Assembly: GCF_024166365.1 (NCBI RefSeq) | Contig: NC_064819.1 | Location: forward strand, 212,561,293 to 212,625,292 | Length of the DNA: 64,000 nucleotides | Source of the DNA: Elephas maximus indicus | Lineage: Eukaryota > Chordata > Mammalia > Proboscidea > Elephantidae | Direction of reading: 5' to 3' | In this document: piece after piece, positions 26,090 to 37,050 of the stretch | Layout of the letters: every line of letters starts with the position of its first letter | How positions within the stretch are numbered: the first letter of the stretch is position 1 | The notes under the pieces: generated by a model | Databases searched by the model: none | Told to the model about the DNA's origin: nothing | The model's input: the letters and a program-made list of their open reading frames with translations, nothing else | Translations under genes and position numbers: made by a program

Positions 26090-26584
26090 ATTGCCAAAAG
26101 AACGAACAAATCTGTCTTTGAGGAAGTGTGGCCAGAACGCTCCTTAAAGGCAAGGATTGTGAGACTGCATCTTACCTACTTTAGACATGTTGTCAGGAGG
26201 GATGAGTCCCTGGAGAGGGACATCGTGCTTGGCAGAGTACAGGGTCAGCGGAAAAGAGGAAGACCCTCAACGAGGTGGATTGACACAGTGGCTGCAACAA
26301 TGAGCTCAAGCGTAACAGTGATTGTAAGGATGGCGCAGGACCAGGCAGTGTTGCGTTCTGTTGTGCACAGGGTCACTATGAGTAGGAACCAACTGAACGG
26401 CACCTAACAACAACAACAACAGGTATTATAGGTAGTCTACAGATGATTTAAAGTATATGGGAGGACATGCGTAATTTATATGCAAATGCCATACCATTTT
26501 ATGTAAGAGATTTGAGCATCCACAAATTATGGTATCTGCAGGGTTCCTGGAACCAATCCACCCTGGGATACCAAGTGACAACTG

Positions 26585-26612
26585 TATATATATATACATA
26601 CACGTATGTATA
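26585..26612. repeat. (TA)n beside the Tigger 3' end
   Basis: The tatatatatatac run next to the Tigger terminus extends the TA target and is a short microsatellite. Confidence 0.7.
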
Positions 26613-27784
26613 CTAACTGGCAACTCCGTATCATAGGCAGTATTTGACATTTAAACATTAGCTTTATTAAATGATATATACTTGTATATGGATATTGATA
26701 AAGTAGTTTAAAATTGATTTGTAATGAACGATGATTTCTTTGATAATAGTCATGCTTTTTAGAATTAATAAGGAGAAACTGACTATAAAATTCATTAATA
26801 TGGCAAAGAAATAATTAAGAAAAATGATTATGGGTAATGTTGAATGTACTGATAAAAAAAGTTTTTAATGAAATTCAGTTTTAAAAATATTTCACAGGTT
26901 GAATCAATTTGGATTCTAGACATAATTGCCCATGCCCAAATGTACTAGAATTTTCCAAGTCAAAATATATATATATATATATATATTTTTTTTTTTTTCC
27001 TAAAACTACTTAACCATTAGCAGTTGTCTGTGTGAGAATAGAGAATAGTTCTGGCTTTCATGGCAGGCACCTCCTTCTTGTCTCCTTTAACTTTATTGCC
27101 ACTTTTTAAACATACTTATTCATTCTGTGGCATGTAAAAACAGCCTACAAAGCAAAATTTTTATTGGAAATGAGCTTTTGCTTTCTGTTAATTCTTCAAA
27201 AGTTCACTTTCCTCTACCAGGTAGCATTGTAATCATTCCAATCATGTTTGTTTTTTTTTTCCCCCTCAAATATTTGGTGCTGGCTGGTTTTTGGAATGGA
27301 GACATAAAAAGAGTGAGGCAAGTTGAGTTTGTTCTATTTTTCTCTAGTTTGTACATTTTTTGAATATACAAGCAGCAAAAGTTTCTATGATATAAATTAA
27401 AATCTGAAATATTTCAATTATTATTGACTTCCTCAATTTTCTGTTACCAAAACCAGAGCTGGAGTAGCACCCAGTGCCGTAGCACAGGGGATGTAAACCT
27501 ACAAATGAAATCAGCATGGCCTCTGCAGTCTTACCATGTTTCTAAGCCCTCTGTCACTTCATTTCAAAAAGCTTGAGCTTATTGGTCACTTTTTTACCTT
27601 GTATGTGATTCTGGCAGGACACCCTCCAAACTCAGAGAAGTAAACCATAAAACATATGTATAACACAAATGACAAGTATAGAGATGGCACTTTAGAGAAG
27701 TCACAAAAACAAGAGTCTTGTATCTTTCTTGTCATATAGAAAATGGAAAGGAGATTTTCTGATGATAATGGCGGTGGTATTGTT
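26613..27784. other. Non-genic AT-rich stretch with (AT)n at about 26956-26978
   Basis: No gene is seen. It contains an (AT)n run followed by a T tract (26956-26998). Otherwise the sequence appears unique. Confidence 0.45.
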
Positions 27785-27910
27785 GTTCGGAGCTGTGGAG
27801 TTGGATCCAACTCATAGCTACCTAATGAACAACAGAACCAAACATTACCTGGTCTTGTGTCATCCTCACAATCATTGCTATGTTTGAGCCTATTGTTGCA
27901 GCCACAGTGC
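27785..27910 (-). mobile_element. RTE 3'-end fragment, antisense
   Basis: About 125 bp matches the complement of the RTE end (ttggatccaactcatagctac, ctggtcttgtgtcatcctcac, attgttgcagccac). The insertion is heavily 5'-truncated. Confidence 0.75.
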
Positions 27911-28376
27911 TGTTGCTGATGGTATTCCTCACAAATTATTGTGGCTTAAATACTCTGATTCAGCTGGGTCAAAAGTCCAGTTCACTTGGCTTTTACCTTT
28001 GCACCGTACAAATGGAAACACCAAGCTATCAAATTCACCAGAATCAATTCCACCTGTCCTTAGTTTATCCTCAACACATAAACAATTTCTTTTAATTGAG
28101 AGAGAGTCACATCCTGAAATGTATCCATTCTGGGGCATCACTAAGGCCAGGAACAGATTCTGTCTGTCTCTCTGCCACTCTTCTGTTTTACAGGACACCA
28201 CTCAGATTGAATGAGGACCGCCCTGCTACAGTATGACCTCATGTTGACTTAACAGGTAGTACCTTCAAAGACCCTGTTTCCAAACAAGGTCGTGTTTACA
28301 GGCATCCAGGGTTAGGATTTCAACATAAATTTTGGGGGGACACAATTCAACCCATAACAACTCCTCATTCTTTTTT
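27911..28376 (+). mobile_element. Ancient mammalian repeat, family not assigned
   Basis: The block ending ggggggacacaattcaaccc then ataacaa, with aagaccctgtttccaaacaagg upstream, is a widespread placental repeat text I recognise but cannot name with confidence. The opening part (acaaattattgtggcttaaa) fits the start of the same family. A related opening occurs at 44478. Confidence 0.5.
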
Positions 28377-29197
28377 CTAATCATCCTAATCCCAGGTCTC
28401 ATAATCATGTTTTATGTTCAGTAATATTTCTTACCCTGGAATTGTACTTTGTTACCAAATGTTCTGACTCCACCAGAGATTTCTAATTCACAGTAAAATT
28501 AGCTTCTCCCAGACCTACTGAGAAGATATTATTAAAAGCACTATTAAAGAAAGATGAGAGTACAAACCCTGGCAGTATTTCATGCCACTCGACATACCGA
28601 ATATCAGATAAATAATCAATGACCTAGTTGGAAGTTAAGCATTCATAAACTTCTAGAAAAATAAATACTCAAAAGTTTCCAACACATGAATAGATATCTT
28701 TTACTGAAAAGTAATTGGAATTACGTTTTCATGATGTTAAATCTATCTTTTCAAACAGTAAAAATTTTAGTTGATCTAGGAGTCATTTGGCTGAGGAAAA
28801 GGTGGATTTTGAAATTCTGATGTCAACATCATCCTTCCTAAGTTCACCATGCTGACTATATAAGCAAACTCATACCTCCGTTGAGTTTTTTCTCTAGACT
28901 GATACAAGAATTTTGTATACTGTGCACGTTTGATGGGTCAGCATTCTTTTTGCGAAGTTTGTTAGTATTTCTAGGAATGCGAGAAATTTGCTAGTTTTTT
29001 TTTTTTTTTTACATTTTCTGGCATGAAGTTTGGCATAAGTCTTGGTTATTTTAGAACCATTTAGTAGCACTGCAATAAGATTTAGTAGGATGTAGATATT
29101 CCCTAAAAAACTGGGATTGGAAATGCTGACTACCATCACCATTGACATCCTTATATTTTGAACCTGATGTATAAACTGGGACAGGGTTACAGGATAT
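28377..29197. other. Non-genic, apparently unique
   Basis: No exon, RNA gene or recognisable repeat is seen apart from a T tract near 28997-29012. Confidence 0.4.
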
Positions 29198-29199
29198 AA

Positions 29200-29355
29200 C
29201 CCAAACCCAGTGCTGTCAAGTCGATTCTTACTCATAGCGACTCTACAGGACAGAGTAGAACTGCCCCATAGAGTTTCCGAGGGGCACCTGGCGGATTCGA
29301 ACTGCTGACTGTTTGGTTAGCAGCTGTAGCACTTAATCACTATGCCACCAGGGTA
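29200..29355 (-). mobile_element. AfroSINE, antisense
   Basis: The complement is nearly intact: caagtcgattcttactcatag, gcggattcgaactgctgac, and cactatgccaccagggt. Short flanks ggatata and ggtatagg may be a weak target duplication. Confidence 0.88.
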
Positions 29356-29502
29356 TAGGTATGCTAAATAAGAATGCGAGATTGACTCTACCAATGTTAA
29401 AAGAAATGCACTTAGTTAAAAGTTATGACATGATAAAGATGTTATTTTTCTCAGAGTATAAAATTCAATTAGCCCCAAAATAATACGGATTTCATATATT
29501 TG

Positions 29503-29636
29503 GAAAAATGTCCGTGCTTAGTACATTTGTTCTGGTTTTTAAATGGTGATTTCTAAAAAGCTAAACTGTAGTTTTTAGCTTTTTAAGAATCACCATTTAA
29601 AAACCAGAACAAATGTACTAAGCTCTGACATTTCTC
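29503..29636. repeat. Long near-perfect palindrome (hairpin-forming)
   Basis: Core arms of 47 nt at 29517-29563 and 29576-29622 are reverse complements with only two mismatches, separated by 12 nt that themselves pair partly (aaac / gtttt). Weaker pairing extends both arms to about 60 nt. The shape resembles a palindromic miniature inverted-repeat element (as MADE1 is for mariner) or a microRNA-precursor-like fold. I recognise neither a known family nor a named miRNA. Confidence 0.8.
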
Positions 29637-31220
29637 ACAACTGATTAATACTCAATGCAAGTGCTCAATTTTATACAGTATTCTTCAGTTCTTAAAGAAT
29701 CATTTGTCACCATTTAACACAGCAGTTACGTGATGCCTATTTTTCATGATTATGTTTGTCTATTTTCAAACTAACTCTATCTTCAATGGGACCAGGAGAT
29801 ATTTGTAACTCTAAAGATGAAAATATGAAGCTGGAAAGCTAATAGAGACAAGGAGAATGACGTAGAAGAGGGAAGTCAAACCTAAGTGTTTGCTGAGCAG
29901 GAGATCAATGGAAAGCAAGCAGACGTGTCCTCATGAACCTGGAAAAGCTCAGGAAATGGAGGCACAAAAGTCCTCAGAAGTCAGGGGTGAGGTAGTAGTG
30001 ACTGCTTGAGGATCTATCTAAGGAACAGCTAGGTCTAAAGTCCACCCCTAACCCAGACAGTTAGGCAACCACCCTTCTTGACCTGGTAGGAAATAGAGAG
30101 TATTCTCTGGAGAAACTAAACCAAAGAGGCTCCAGATTCCAGCCTCCAGGGCCAGAAGAGGGGAGGGTGACTGAAAACAATGAAATATCAAAAGACCTGC
30201 ATTATAATGGAAAAACCTCCAGCCCATTCTCTCCACCCCCAGTTCACGAAAGCCCAAATCTAGGATTACCAGAAACTTCAAAAGGAAAAATAATGAGGGA
30301 GTTAGCGTATTTGATATTCACAGCAAAGCAAGTAAATACTTGGTAGAATTCCTGTTTGATGCTCAGCACAATAAGAACCTGGGAAGTTCTCTTAATGAAT
30401 CATCAGTGAAGAATTTTTATGAAGATCCAAATCACCCTGGGATCCTTTTATAGTACATGATGTTGCCCTTACTTTGTTTCTCAGGTACATATGCTTGCAG
30501 CATTGTTACAGTGACGTGGGAAGGAGTCCACCTTCCATGCTATTTTCCCAGGTTATTTCTAATATTCTACTTTACAGGGATTGAGTCATTCCCAATCAGG
30601 ACAAGAGACAAATGACCACTGATTAACAGCTAATGGGTAAAATTTGATCCTAGCTTTACCAATGTTTATTACACCTCTTACCCTTCCAGTTCACTTGCTC
30701 TTTCATATAAATTCTGACAGGTCTTTGATCTTATTAAGGGTTTTCAATAGACGGTTTAACCATCCATCAGTCCTATCATGAGCTCACCTTCCTCTTGATC
30801 CTGGTCATTATAATCACTCATTTAAACCAATATCCTGCAGACTTCATTCCAGGATAGTGTGGTGGTACCTATTAGAGATCAGGTCCTTCACGTGCACTCT
30901 GGATTCCTCCTCAATTCCCTTTACTTCCCAAGGACATCACTCATGCAATTACCCCCATTATCATCAGGTTTTTTTTTTTTTTTTAATAATTTCTACCAAT
31001 CTGCAAACATGTGTTTGCCTTTCCATTTAGAGAGAAAAACATCTCAGCTATACTTTTTTCAAAGAACATCATGTTCCATTATTCTGCTCAGGTTCAGAGC
31101 TAAATTTCTTGAAAAAGTTGACTATTGTTGATTGCTCATCTCCTACATCTCCTATTCTCTTCGAAAGCTGTTCCATTCTCATTTCTGATCCCACCACTCC
31201 ATTCATCCTACTCCTATCAA
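29637..31220. other. Non-genic, apparently unique
   Basis: I see no recognisable repeat of note except a T tract near 30969-30985. The open frames are short and unconvincing. Confidence 0.4.
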
Positions 31221-31424
31221 AGCTACTTGTTGTTAGTTGCCATCAATTCCAACTCATCGCACTCCCATGTGTGCAGAGTAGAATTGCTCCATAGGGTTTT
31301 TCAAGGCTGTGACCTTGGAAGCAGCTCACCAGGCCTGCCTTCTGAGGTGCCTCTAGGTGGGTTTGAACCACCAACATTTTGGCTGGTAGTTGAGTGCTTA
31401 ACCATTTGTGCCAGCCAGGGAATC
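31221..31424 (-). mobile_element. AfroSINE, longer variant, antisense
   Basis: This complement copy includes the extra internal segment aaggctgtgaccttggaagca seen in the longer subfamily. It starts gttgttagttgccatcaattc, so its tail is of the RTE (caacaac) type. It lies at the left edge of the L2-like LINE. Confidence 0.8.
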
Positions 31425-31439
31425 CATGTCAACAATATC

Positions 31440-32680
31440 ATCTCTATCTCTCAGCAGCATTTAACCCAGCTGAGCCCTTCCTCCTTCTTGAAGCATGTTC
31501 TTCTTTTGGCTTTTGTGAAAACACATTTTTCTGTTTTCATATTACTTTATCAGCCACTCCTTCTCAATCACCTTTGCTGGCACCTCTTCCTCTTTAAGTG
31601 TTGGTTTATCTCCTCTTCCTCTTTAAAAACACCTTTCTTTTCTCTATATGTCTCCATGGATACTTTTCTGATTCATTCTCTAATGCCATGTATGCTGACT
31701 ATTCCCAAATCTGCTCTTTAAACTAAGAAGCATATGCCAATCACCTATTTGATATCTCTACTTGGATGTCTACAGAATAGGCCTCTCAAACTTAAGATGT
31801 CCCCTTTCCTCCATTAAAAACAAAAAACAAACCCAAATGCACTGCTGTCGAGTCGATTCCGACTCATAGCAACCCTATAGGACAGAGTAGAACTGCCCCA
31901 TAGAGTTTCCGAGGGGTGCCTGGCAGATTCAAACTGCCGACCTCTTGGTTAGCAGTCATAAGACTTAACCACTATACCACCAGGGTTTCCCTTTCCTCCA
32001 TTGCTATCCCTTATACAATGTATACCTTCATATATCACCCCCTATACATCTGCTCAATTCTAAAACCCAGGTGTCTTCCTTGAAGCCTCTTTCCCTCAGC
32101 CTCCTATATCCAAACTATCACAAGTACTGCCAACTTAACTTCCAAAGTTTATCCTAAATCCATCTACTTCTCTCCATTTTTACTATCAACACTAACCCAA
32201 GCCAACTTTACCTTCCACTCCAGGCTACTGTAATAGCCACCTAACTGGTCACCGTGCTTCCATTATTGCCCCTCTCTAATCCATTCTAATCCATTTTTTT
32301 GGTGGGTGGTAATCCATTCTTAACGCAGCATCCAACTGTCAATTCACTGTCTAAACTCCTTAACAGTGTACAATGCTACTTAAAATAAAATTCTAACTCT
32401 GTATCCTGACTTACAAGACTCTACATAACCTAGCCCCTGCCTACATCTCTGCCCTCATTTTCTATTCCTCTCCCCATTGCCCACTGTGCCCCAGCCACAC
32501 TTGCCTTTCCCCCCCCATCAAACATGCTAAAACATGTTGCTGCTTTCAACATTTGTAGTAGCCATATCCTTCTGCCTTGAATGCTGGGCCATAAATTTTA
32601 GCACAACTGTCTCCATTTTGTCAATATGCTCTCATCTTAATTGTTACCTTCTCTGAGGTGCTTTCTGTGGGTTGTTTTTC
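31440..32680 (+). mobile_element. Ancient L2/CR1-like LINE remnant, split by a SINE
   Basis: The text matches the coding-strand pattern of old L2-type elements: tactcggatgtctac-like at 31765, ctactgtaatagccacctaac then tggtcaccgtgcttcc near 32230, and gacttacaagactctacata near 32410. Scattered stops and indels are present. An AfroSINE interrupts it at 31816-31988. The exact family (L2 or L3) is uncertain. Confidence 0.55.
31816..31988 (-). mobile_element. AfroSINE with clear target duplication
   Basis: This antisense copy (gctgtcgagtcgattccgac ... cactataccaccagggttt) is flanked by ccctttcctccatt at 31802-31815 and 31989-32002, a perfect 14-bp target-site duplication. Low divergence and perfect duplication suggest a relatively young insert. 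Confidence 0.93.
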
Positions 32681-32688
32681 TCATTAGT

Positions 32689-33088
32689 CATCAAGCTGGT
32701 TCTGACTCATGGTGACCCATGTATAACAGAATGAAATGTTGCCTGTTCTTGTGCCATCTTCATGATTATCAGTATATTTGAGTACATTGTTGCAGCCATG
32801 TGTCAACCCATCTCATTGAGGGTTTTCCTAGACTTTGCTGGCCCTCTACTTTACCAAACATGATGTCCTTCAGTTAGCCATCCCTCCTGATGACATGTCC
32901 AAAGTAAGCAAGTCAAATTCTCAGATAATATTCTGTTGTGGTCCATGGAGTTTTCACTGGCTAATTTTTGGAAGGTGATTGCTACATATTTCTTCCTACT
33001 CTGTCTCAGCCTATCCACCATGTGGTATAGCTTCCAGCATCACGGCAACATGCAAGCTACCATAATATGACCAATTGACAGATAGGTC
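32689..33088 (-). mobile_element. RTE with its middle missing
   Basis: Read on the minus strand, the RTE 5' UTR (33088-32941, ctgtcaattggtcatattat to the complement of ccatggagttttcactgg) is followed within about 15 bp by the RTE 3' terminal region (32925-32689). Roughly 2.7 kb of ORF is absent. A small additional gap inside the 5' part joins cctatccaccatg to tggtatagcttcc. Confidence 0.75.
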
Positions 33089-34361
33089 GTAGTCTTTTTT
33101 CCTGACATTTCCTTTAACCAGACTGCACACTGAGACCTCTGTATAAATGTTCCAGGCAAGTACATCTGGACCTGGCTTGGTTGGTTGAGTATGGTGTTCC
33201 AGTCAGAGGGGGAAAAAAAAAGTAGTTAAAATCTTAGTTTCTTTAGACCACTTTTCTGATTCTGTAGGCAGTTGTGAAGATTAAAGGAAGTGCTATATGT
33301 AATTATCTTAGTAAAGTGTCACATTCACAGGGCACACAAAATATGGTGGTACTAGTTGCTGATATTAATAATTTTATTATCCGTGGGAGACTGAGGAGCT
33401 CTAGGACATGAAGTTCATAGCAGCCTATTATTACCAATCTGTAGGTACAGGGCTCAGAAATATGTCATGTCAGATTTCAAACAGTATATAATTTGTTCTG
33501 ACTTTCTAAGGGAAAAGGGGGAGTTGTGGGAAATAGAACCTAGAGAACTAAATGTTTCTTGTCAATAAGGCTTTGACTTGAGCACTTGGAAAAGAATGAG
33601 TAGATTACAAAGAGCCAGCAGGAGCTCATCAAGAACACATCAGGCCCTCAAATTCATGTTTTGGGTTGGTAACCAGAATGTCTAGATTAGTAGGTCAGGA
33701 GGATATGAAAGCTATACAAATTTATTGACTATATAATTTCTTATGATAATTTGGGGATCCAGTCAGGGAAAATGTACTGGATGAGAGTAAAGTAAGGTAG
33801 AGTACAAACTGTCTCACCGCCTCTGAATGCTTGTCAGTAAATCTGTATCACTAGGAGGCAATCCTCTCCTGGCATTCCATAATGGCTTTGCTCTGGTCAA
33901 TGCTGTCATTTATGACCTTGATATAGGAAACAGCTTTATTAAATTTGCATGTAACAAAAATTGGAACAGATCGTTAACAAGATTGATGAAGGAATCAATT
34001 TTCAAATTGATTTCTACAAACTGATACACTAGTTGGGAATTACTTTGTAATAAAATTTGCTATTCTTCCTGACCATGGATTCAGAGAATCAATTGCCTTA
34101 GTGCAGGTTGGGGTTTCTGACTTGGCAGCAGTTCATATGAAAAGACTTGGGGTCAATAGTGCAGACTTTCATTCTATGAAGGAAGAGCACCATGTTGGAA
34201 GTCACTCAGACCTTAGCGTGGGCTCAGCCCTGCCCCTTGCTGGTTGTATGGTCTTGAGTAAGTTACTTAGCCATTTTAAACTTCAATTTCCTATCCTTAA
34301 AATAAGAATGATAATTTCAGAATTTTGGAATTAGTGGAAACATGATATTTTTGAAACACTA

Positions 34362-34362
<1 letters not shown>
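33089..34362. other. Non-genic; MIR-like piece at about 34225-34330
   Basis: Mostly unique. The segment ctgccccttgctggttgtat then ggtcttgagtaagttactta and cttcaatttcctatc fits MIR in plus orientation. No gene is seen. Confidence 0.5.

Positions 34363-34396
<34 letters not shown>
34363..34396. repeat. (CT)n microsatellite
   Basis: An uninterrupted ct dinucleotide run of more than 30 bp, followed by CT-rich sequence. Confidence 0.95.
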
Positions 34397-34904
34397 TTCC
34401 TCTTTTCCTTCTCTCTATTCAAGCTTCTAGCAGAATGCTCATAGCCTTCAGGAACAATGTGGCAGAGTAGAAACGGAAAACATTCAGAGTGTCTGGATTG
34501 GTTTTTCATAACCTTAAAAAAAAAGGGAATTGAGGAAAGTTGAGGTACAGATAAAATGTATGAGACAGCAGAGAAAGAGCAGCTCTCTCCCCTCTCTCAA
34601 GCTAGAAAGGGAAGGAAGAGAGAGAGGGGGTCTATGAGAGCATGGAGCTGAGTGGCTTCAGACAGGGGCCCTGCCCCCTGCCCTCAGGTAATGTCCCAGG
34701 AAGGAGTCAAGGCCCCAGAGAAAGATGGGGTGTTTGGAGGGACTAGACTTATGAAGACAAAGGTGGCCCAGCAGGGAGTCAAGAGGTTGAAAAAGCCACC
34801 AAATGGAGATACCTCAATGACAAGAGTGGCAACCCGTGAAGACCGATGACTGGGGCCAGACAGAATGATATCTGCTGACACAGGTGACTCAGGGATCATG
34901 TTGC

Positions 34905-35130
34905 TTCCGCTCACCTGTGGCACAAGAGGGGTGCATGCGGCACATCAGCCCTCAGCCAGCTACAAGAGGCAACCCACTGCCAGGGGGACCTGGCACCACA
35001 AGTAAAGCTGAACTTCCTGTGTCTCTTCTCTGTGTGAATTTAGCATTGTTCCATCCATTGACTGTGTGTATAAGTCTTGCTTTTTGTTGGTGGCCATGGA
35101 CCTTGGCTGGTGAAAGCCACAAGCCTGGTG
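34905..35130 (+). mobile_element. Unclassified LTR-like repeat, copy 1
   Basis: The segment is the reverse complement of 36528-36735, with the same order of blocks: cacaagaggggtgcat, ggcaccacaagtaaagctga, cttctctgtgtgaattta, atggaccttggctgg. Sequence upstream to about 34560 may belong to the same element but has diverged too far for me to align. See the better-bounded copy at 36528-36993. Confidence 0.6.
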
Positions 35131-35540
35131 AAAGGGTTGGACTTGAATTGATTAACAATAAGGCAGAATGAACAATTAAAACACAAAGTGGGTTGAATTA
35201 CAAAAAATTATGCTATATTTCTTGGGCAACTTGATTTATGAAAGAAAAGTATATACTACCTAATACATAGTAGAAGATCAATTTATTATGGCTCTACCCC
35301 CTCTTAGAAATATTTTATATGGCTGCCCAAAGGTCAATATTATCTTTCATCTACGGAAGAATAATACCCATCTTAGGAGAGGTGAGAATCCCACTGCAAT
35401 CAGAGACGAGGTGTGGAGTCCATTTTAAGTACCTTGTAGGAAGGGCTGAATGATTCTCATGTAGCTAGGAAAGGGTGCACCACACATGTAGTGAGGAGCA
35501 AGACATTGAATTGTTAAAATAACTGGGGCTGTGAGACTGA

Positions 35541-35595
35541 GTTCCTATAGGGTTGCTATGAGTCAGAATTGACTCAACGGCAATGGGTTTCGGGT
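35541..35595 (+). mobile_element. AfroSINE 3'-end fragment
   Basis: Only the last 50 bp remain: tcctatagggttgctatgag then tcagaattgactcaacggca and atgggtttcggg. Confidence 0.8.
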
Positions 35596-36394
35596 AAGAC
35601 TGAATAAGAGAAGGCTAAGGAGAGAGATGATAGCTGTTTTCAGATATTTGAAAGGCTTATTGTGGAAGATAGAATGCCTTTGTTCTGAATGGAAGTTGAT
35701 GGCATGAATGTTTGATTCAATCCACAGGAAAAGGAAGTTTCTCATAGTTGAGTGCCTATCAATGTTAAGGATTCAAGCAGATGTTTAATACTCATTTCGT
35801 CTGGAATGTTGTCAGAGGATTCCTGTATGCAGAGGAATGTGGTCCTGGGCACTTTCAGTTTTGGGATGATATATATGGGGCAGGCAGAGGATAATCAACA
35901 TTACCAAATTCCAGGAAATGTGCCGGATGCCCTGTGTGTATTATCTCATTAGATCTGCATGATGATCCTATGAGTTAAACATTATAAGTATTATTATTCT
36001 CATTTTACAAATTGGGCTTACATAGTTTAAGTAAACTGGCAGAGTTCACAGTGCTAGCAAACTTTAGGGCCAAGTTTTGCATATAGATCTACTGCATTAA
36101 AAGATCTTGTACTTTGCGCCACACAGCATCCTGTTTCAGAGAAAAAGAACAAATCCTTTGTTTGAGGACAGAAGTGTTAAAATACACAGATTCTACCAAC
36201 ATACTGACCAATGAAAGGCATTGATCCATTGAAATATTTTACCTATGATTTATGTAATTATATGGAAATATTGGTACATAAATTCATAAACATTTTGAAA
36301 TATAATAGAACATATCTTCTAGATATATGAACATTCATTTCATTTACTTGTATTTCTTGGTGTGCCTTTATGTTTCCTAGTTCCTTCTAGCTTT
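35596..36394 (+). other. Non-genic; MIR at about 35905-36085
   Basis: The piece gtgtgtattatctcattaga, gatcctatgagttaaacat, tctcattttacaaattgggc and aactggcagagttcacag is MIR in plus orientation. The rest appears unique. Confidence 0.55.
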
Positions 36395-37050
36395 ACAATT
36401 CTATGGGTGGAGCAACCATATGTATAAGCTTGGAAGTAGATCCTCCCGAGTCAAGTCTTCAGATAAAACTGCAGCCTCAGTGACAGGTTGACTATAGTCT
36501 TGTGAGAGACCCTGAACTAAGCTGTGCTGTCAAGCCAAGGTCCAGGGTCGCTGACAAAAATCAAGATTTATATAGACAGGCACTCAATGGAACAACACTT
36601 TATCCACACAAAGAAGAGACAGAGCAAGGTCAGCTTCACTTGTGGTGCCAGTCCCCCATGGCAGTGGATTCCCTCTGACAGCTGGCTCAGAGCTGATGTT
36701 CTGATGCACCCCTCTTGTGCAGCAGGTGAGGGGTATCGCTCCCTTCCCACAAAGAACAGACATAAAAATGTAGTTGGCTGTGTGCCACACAATGCACACA
36801 TGTGCAGAGCAGAGAGGAAAGTTTACTGTGTATCCAGAACTGGGAGGAAGTTTCCCCGATAAGGGGAAAAAACTGGAAGAGAAAGAAAGACTTAGTTCCC
36901 AGACCCTATTATCATGGCCCAAGGCTTCTGATTAGGAAGTCCAGGTGGGGTCTGCATGCTGAGCAATAGACTCCTTTCCCCGTTTTCCCAACATGCACCT
37001 AGATTCCAGACCCACAAAAACTGTGAAATAATAAATGTTATTCTTTTAAA
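36395..37050 (+). mobile_element. MLT1-like MaLR LTR, split by another insertion
   Basis: Left part 36395-36527 (ggaagtagatcctcccgagt, cttcagataaaactgcagc, gagaccctgaactaagc) and right part 36994-37050 (agattccagacccacaaaaa, ctgtgaaataataaatg) are consecutive pieces of a MaLR/MLT1 LTR. Between them lies 36528-36993. This is an ancient endogenous retroviral relic without coding sequence. Confidence 0.65.
36528..36993 (-). mobile_element. Unclassified solo LTR-like element inside MLT1
   Basis: A 466-bp insert interrupts the MLT1 LTR. On either strand it begins TG and ends CA (tgtcaagccaagg ... ttttcccaaca), as LTRs do. Imperfect 5-bp flanks (tgtgc / tgcac) could be the target duplication. A second, inverted and diverged copy lies at 34905-35130. 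No coding potential is seen. It is non-coding and probably the solo LTR of an old endogenous retrovirus. The minus orientation is suggested by a tatataaat-like box near the presumed 3' part. Confidence 0.5.

Larger units (their letters stand above)
23201..26422 (+). mobile_element. RTE LINE, best-preserved copy
   Basis: It runs from the family 5' end (ctgtcagtcctgtcgtactg) to gcacctaacaacaacaacaac. The Tigger sequence aggtat flanks it on both sides, a short target-site duplication. Order: 5' UTR to about 23510, endonuclease 23510-24330, linker, RT about 24950-25700 with an intact YADD near 25633, and a C-terminal zinc-knuckle-free region to 26407. Disabling changes are few: a stop at 23971, a frameshift near 24130, stops near 24350, 24567 and 25201, a frame break near 25250 and a TGA at 26087. 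Confidence 0.92.
19300..26584 (+). mobile_element. Tigger/pogo DNA transposon, split by two RTEs
   Basis: The 5' terminal repeat cagttggtcctctgtgtctgc starts at 19300. The inverted 3' terminus (ggtatctgcagggttcctgg ... gtgacaactg) ends at 26584 and is followed by tatata. Own sequence remains at 19300-19820, 23091-23200 and 26423-26584. The 5' part holds a pogo-type DNA-binding domain start. Most of the transposase is missing, so this was probably an internally deleted copy. RTEs are inserted at about 19821-23090 (minus) and 23201-26422 (plus). Confidence 0.8.

Noticed and set aside
31125..31721. Plus-strand frame of 198 codons
   Set aside because: It runs through an antisense AfroSINE and an old L2-like LINE, so it is chance openness in repeats.
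36524..36922. Two opposing frames of 112 codons
   Set aside because: They lie in the LTR-like insert and lack retroviral or host protein motifs.
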